From a virus, in IMG/VR virus record IMGVR_UViG_3300022707_001227, positions 1 to 30,408 of that record: 30,408 bases of DNA. One strand, given 5' to 3'. The translations under genes and the position numbers were made by a program. The notes beneath the pieces were generated by a model. That model did not search any database. It worked only from the letters and a program-made list of their open reading frames with translations, and had not been told where the DNA came from. Shown here piece after piece: positions 28,917-30,408 of the stretch (the stretch's first letter is position 1; every line of letters begins with the position of its first letter).

Positions 28917-29689
28917 GATGCTACCTTCTCTATGTCAACGTGTTTGATTCCGTTTATTTCGATGACCGCTTCAGGTAAGACCTTCTCGACGTCCTGAGCC
29001 ATGACGTTTATCTGCGGCGTGTCGTCTCCGATGTAATTGAAGAAGTAAATCGGCAAACCATTACGTAGATTCCCGATTTCGACGATGTTCTCTTTCATCC
29101 TGATGTCACATACAACCAGGGTCGCGATATTAACAGCTTGTTCAGCGGCTTTACTCTCAGCAGCGCGTTTTCCTAACACGCCGGCCGCTCGTGTCTCACC
29201 GATGTCAGCAAGCACACCACCTACGGCACCGGCGGCTCTTAATCCGAATTCTCCAGCCTGCTGTGCACCGGCAAAACCGAGTTGAGCCAGGTTCTGTCGT
29301 TGCGTGATATTCTGATTCAGCAGGTCAGCGCCAAGCAATACCAGGCTTTCCTGAAGTGCTTCCGCTGTGCCTCCGCTGCCGATCTTCCCTTTCGCCGCTT
29401 GATTCTGCAGTAAAGTTCGAGTGGCTTCGTCCGCTAGTGATTTAAAGAACGGGTTATCTTGTATAAACTCCAGTTGTCTTTGAGGATCCGTGACCAGTGC
29501 AGTCAAATCACCGATGGTGGAAGTTCCTGCTTCGGCAAACGGCTGCACACCTGCAACAGCTACTACACCGGCTTCACGAATTATTTGCTTTTCTTTCTGC
29601 AGTCCGGCTTCCTGTTCACTCGCAGCTCTTTTGGCAGCGTCTGCGCCGCTTCCGAAGAATCCGCCTATAACGTCCTTAATGAATCCCAT
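28904..29689 (-). CDS. DNA ejection protein, P22 gp7-like, with C-terminal S74-like domain (261 aa)
   Basis: The start GFIKDVIGGFFGSGADAAKRAASEQ and helical, Ala- and Gly-rich body (GAQQAGEFGLRAAGAVGGVLADIGETRAAG) are typical of gp7-like ejection proteins. Residues about 194-257 add CDIRMKENIVEIGNLRNGLPIYFFNYIG...INVMAQDVEKVLPEAV...HVDIEKV, the core of Peptidase_S74 chaperone domains. The usual SD of the self-cleavage site is CD here. In fibres this domain assists trimer folding and may be cut off. In an ejection protein its role is not clear. Confidence 0.75.
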   Translation of the reverse strand: MGFIKDVIGGFFGSGADAAKRAASEQEAGLQKEKQIIREAGVVAVAGVQPFAEAGTSTIGDLTALVTDPQRQLEFIQDNPFFKSLADEATRTLLQNQAAKGKIGSGGTAEALQESLVLLGADLLNQNITQRQNLAQLGFAGAQQAGEFGLRAAGAVGGVLADIGETRAAGVLGKRAAESKAAEQAVNIATLVVCDIRMKENIVEIGNLRNGLPIYFFNYIGDDTPQINVMAQDVEKVLPEAVIEINGIKHVDIEKVASWSV

Positions 29690-29690
29690 T

Positions 29691-30107
29691 TTAAACCTCG
29701 TATGTCAGTTTATGGCAGTCGTATAGCTTGCCATTCTTCAGATGTGAATCTTTCAAAATATCGATCTCCTGAAATCCAAAATTTTTAACAAAGTTAATAA
29801 CCGATCGATAAAGCGTCGGTATCTCAACATAAACATCGTGCGGCCATAACTTGAAACTCTCTGTCATAAGGTCATGGCAGAACCGCCTGTACGGTTTCAG
29901 AACCATAAAATGCATCTTTTTGCCGTGTACGATGAACAAACTCGCAATCTCATCGCCAACAAAGCCGGATATGAAATAACCACCCGTGTATTGCATCCGA
30001 AATCTATTCATCGGAGGACAATTATCGTCAGTTATCCGGTCGTAGATTTCTTCATCAAATATTATCGCATCAATTTCGTCCGTAGTGGACGACCTGGCTG
30101 TAATCAT
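29691..30107 (-). CDS. P22 gp14-like head assembly protein (DUF2824/GNAT-like, 138 aa)
   Basis: The protein has a GNAT-like strand pattern: GGYFISGFVGDEIASLFIVH, KMHFMVLKPYRRFCHDLM, then VYVEIPTLYRSVINFVKNFGFQEIDI. This matches the DUF2824 family, which includes proteins annotated as P22 gp14. It lacks a clear acetyl-CoA loop, so enzymatic action is doubtful. It starts inside the stop of the gp10-like gene (ATGA) and precedes the gp7-like gene, as in P22. Confidence 0.7.
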   Translation of the reverse strand: MITARSSTTDEIDAIIFDEEIYDRITDDNCPPMNRFRMQYTGGYFISGFVGDEIASLFIVHGKKMHFMVLKPYRRFCHDLMTESFKLWPHDVYVEIPTLYRSVINFVKNFGFQEIDILKDSHLKNGKLYDCHKLTYEV

Positions 30108-30408
30108 ATCCCGATTTCAAGGTCTGCAGCCGCAGAATGAATAGAGAAGAACACCGGGTCTGATGTTTTCACCCGTATGACCCTGCTTGTAAAGATACCC
30201 AACACAAACCATTCGACAGTCACCAGTTTATCTCCCAATTTCCCTATCTGCCCGAACATCTCAGTTCCGAAAGTATTGGCTCCGTCATCAGAGCAGGAAA
30301 GCATAATCAGCGGGTCCGACCCCTGTCCTGTCAGCAGTCCGGTACCGACTTCCATTATCAGTTCGAACCGGTTCATTTCTACAGTCTTGCCGGGTGCACC
30401 GATCAGGC
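30104..30408 (-). CDS. Tail stabilisation protein, P22 gp10-like, C-terminal fragment
   Basis: The frame is open to the right edge and encodes the last 100 or so residues. These carry MEVGTGLLTGQGSDPLIMLSCSDDGANTFGTEMFGQIGKLGDKLVTVEW and VKTSDPVFFSIHSAAADLEIG. GQGSDP and SDDG...F, then DP near the end, are hallmarks of the phage stabilisation (gp10) family C-terminus. gp10 closes the portal with gp4. The N-terminal part is outside the window. The next gene is the gp14-like gene, with no gp26 between. Confidence 0.8.
   Translation of the reverse strand, partial: LIGAPGKTVEMNRFELIMEVGTGLLTGQGSDPLIMLSCSDDGANTFGTEMFGQIGKLGDKLVTVEWFVLGIFTSRVIRVKTSDPVFFSIHSAAADLEIGI

Noticed and set aside
1-30408. 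CRISPR arrays, insertion sequences, integrase or attachment site
   Set aside because: I read for direct repeats with regular spacing, transposase or integrase motifs and found none; the tRNA is intact and is not flanked by a partial copy in the window.

Overview
The window is most of the genome of a short-tailed, P22-like double-stranded DNA phage of a Gram-negative bacterium. The Gram-negative host is inferred from a lipobox protein, several Sec signal peptides and a SleB-type peptidoglycan hydrolase. An alphaproteobacterial host is possible but is only a guess. I could not run a search, so family names rest on motifs and gene order. No integrase, CI-type repressor, transposase or CRISPR array is visible.

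Layout. (1) 12749-12867 is a divergent control region with two copies of an ACAAA-N4-TTTGT operator. (2) A leftward early operon (minus strand, 12748 down to 4243) starts with a Cro/YdaS-like repressor. It continues with an N4 gp49/Sf6 gene-66 protein, tRNA-Gly(UCC), a RuvC-like resolvase, a double winged-helix protein, a beta-class DNA methyltransferase, an HNH protein, a ribbon-helix-helix protein and a DUF1376 replication protein. Many tiny genes follow, and it ends with a candidate Q-like late regulator. (3) At 4239-4161 a promoter is followed at once by an intrinsic terminator, the arrangement of lambda pR'-tR'. (4) The late operon begins here on the minus strand: small genes, TerS, TerL, an 81-aa protein and the 5' part of the portal gene. 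It leaves the window at the left edge and re-enters from the right edge: P22 gp10-like C-terminus, gp14-like, gp7-like, gp20-like and gp16-like proteins, a tail fibre, several exported proteins including a 945-aa fibre, a holin candidate, endolysin, lipoprotein and DUF1353 protein, ending at 18719. (5) A rightward early operon (plus strand, 12868-18687) carries the YqaJ/lambda-Exo-type nuclease, an OB-fold-like partner, a DnaQ-like exonuclease, a Pnk-phosphatase-like HAD protein and many small accessory genes. It converges on the late operon.

This is a lambdoid plan: recombination arm, Cro-like switch, replication arm ending in Q, then one long late transcript. The middle of the head module (rest of portal, scaffold, coat, head completion and most of gp10) lies outside the window. 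The sequence is therefore probably a circular or circularly permuted genome opened inside that module.

The first 114 bases are an exact inverted copy of 774-887 and break the portal gene. I read this as a chimeric contig end, not biology. The most interesting biology is the cluster of proteins with Sec signal peptides inside the tail module (including a 945-aa fibre), the compact Cro-only switch with a probably leaderless repressor transcript, the pR'-tR'-like late switch, and the absence of a tail-needle gene at its usual place. Coding is very dense, with most genes joined by ATGA, TGATG or longer overlaps, and I list several genes of 31-55 codons placed by this tiling. No stretch of more than about 220 bases lacks a gene.
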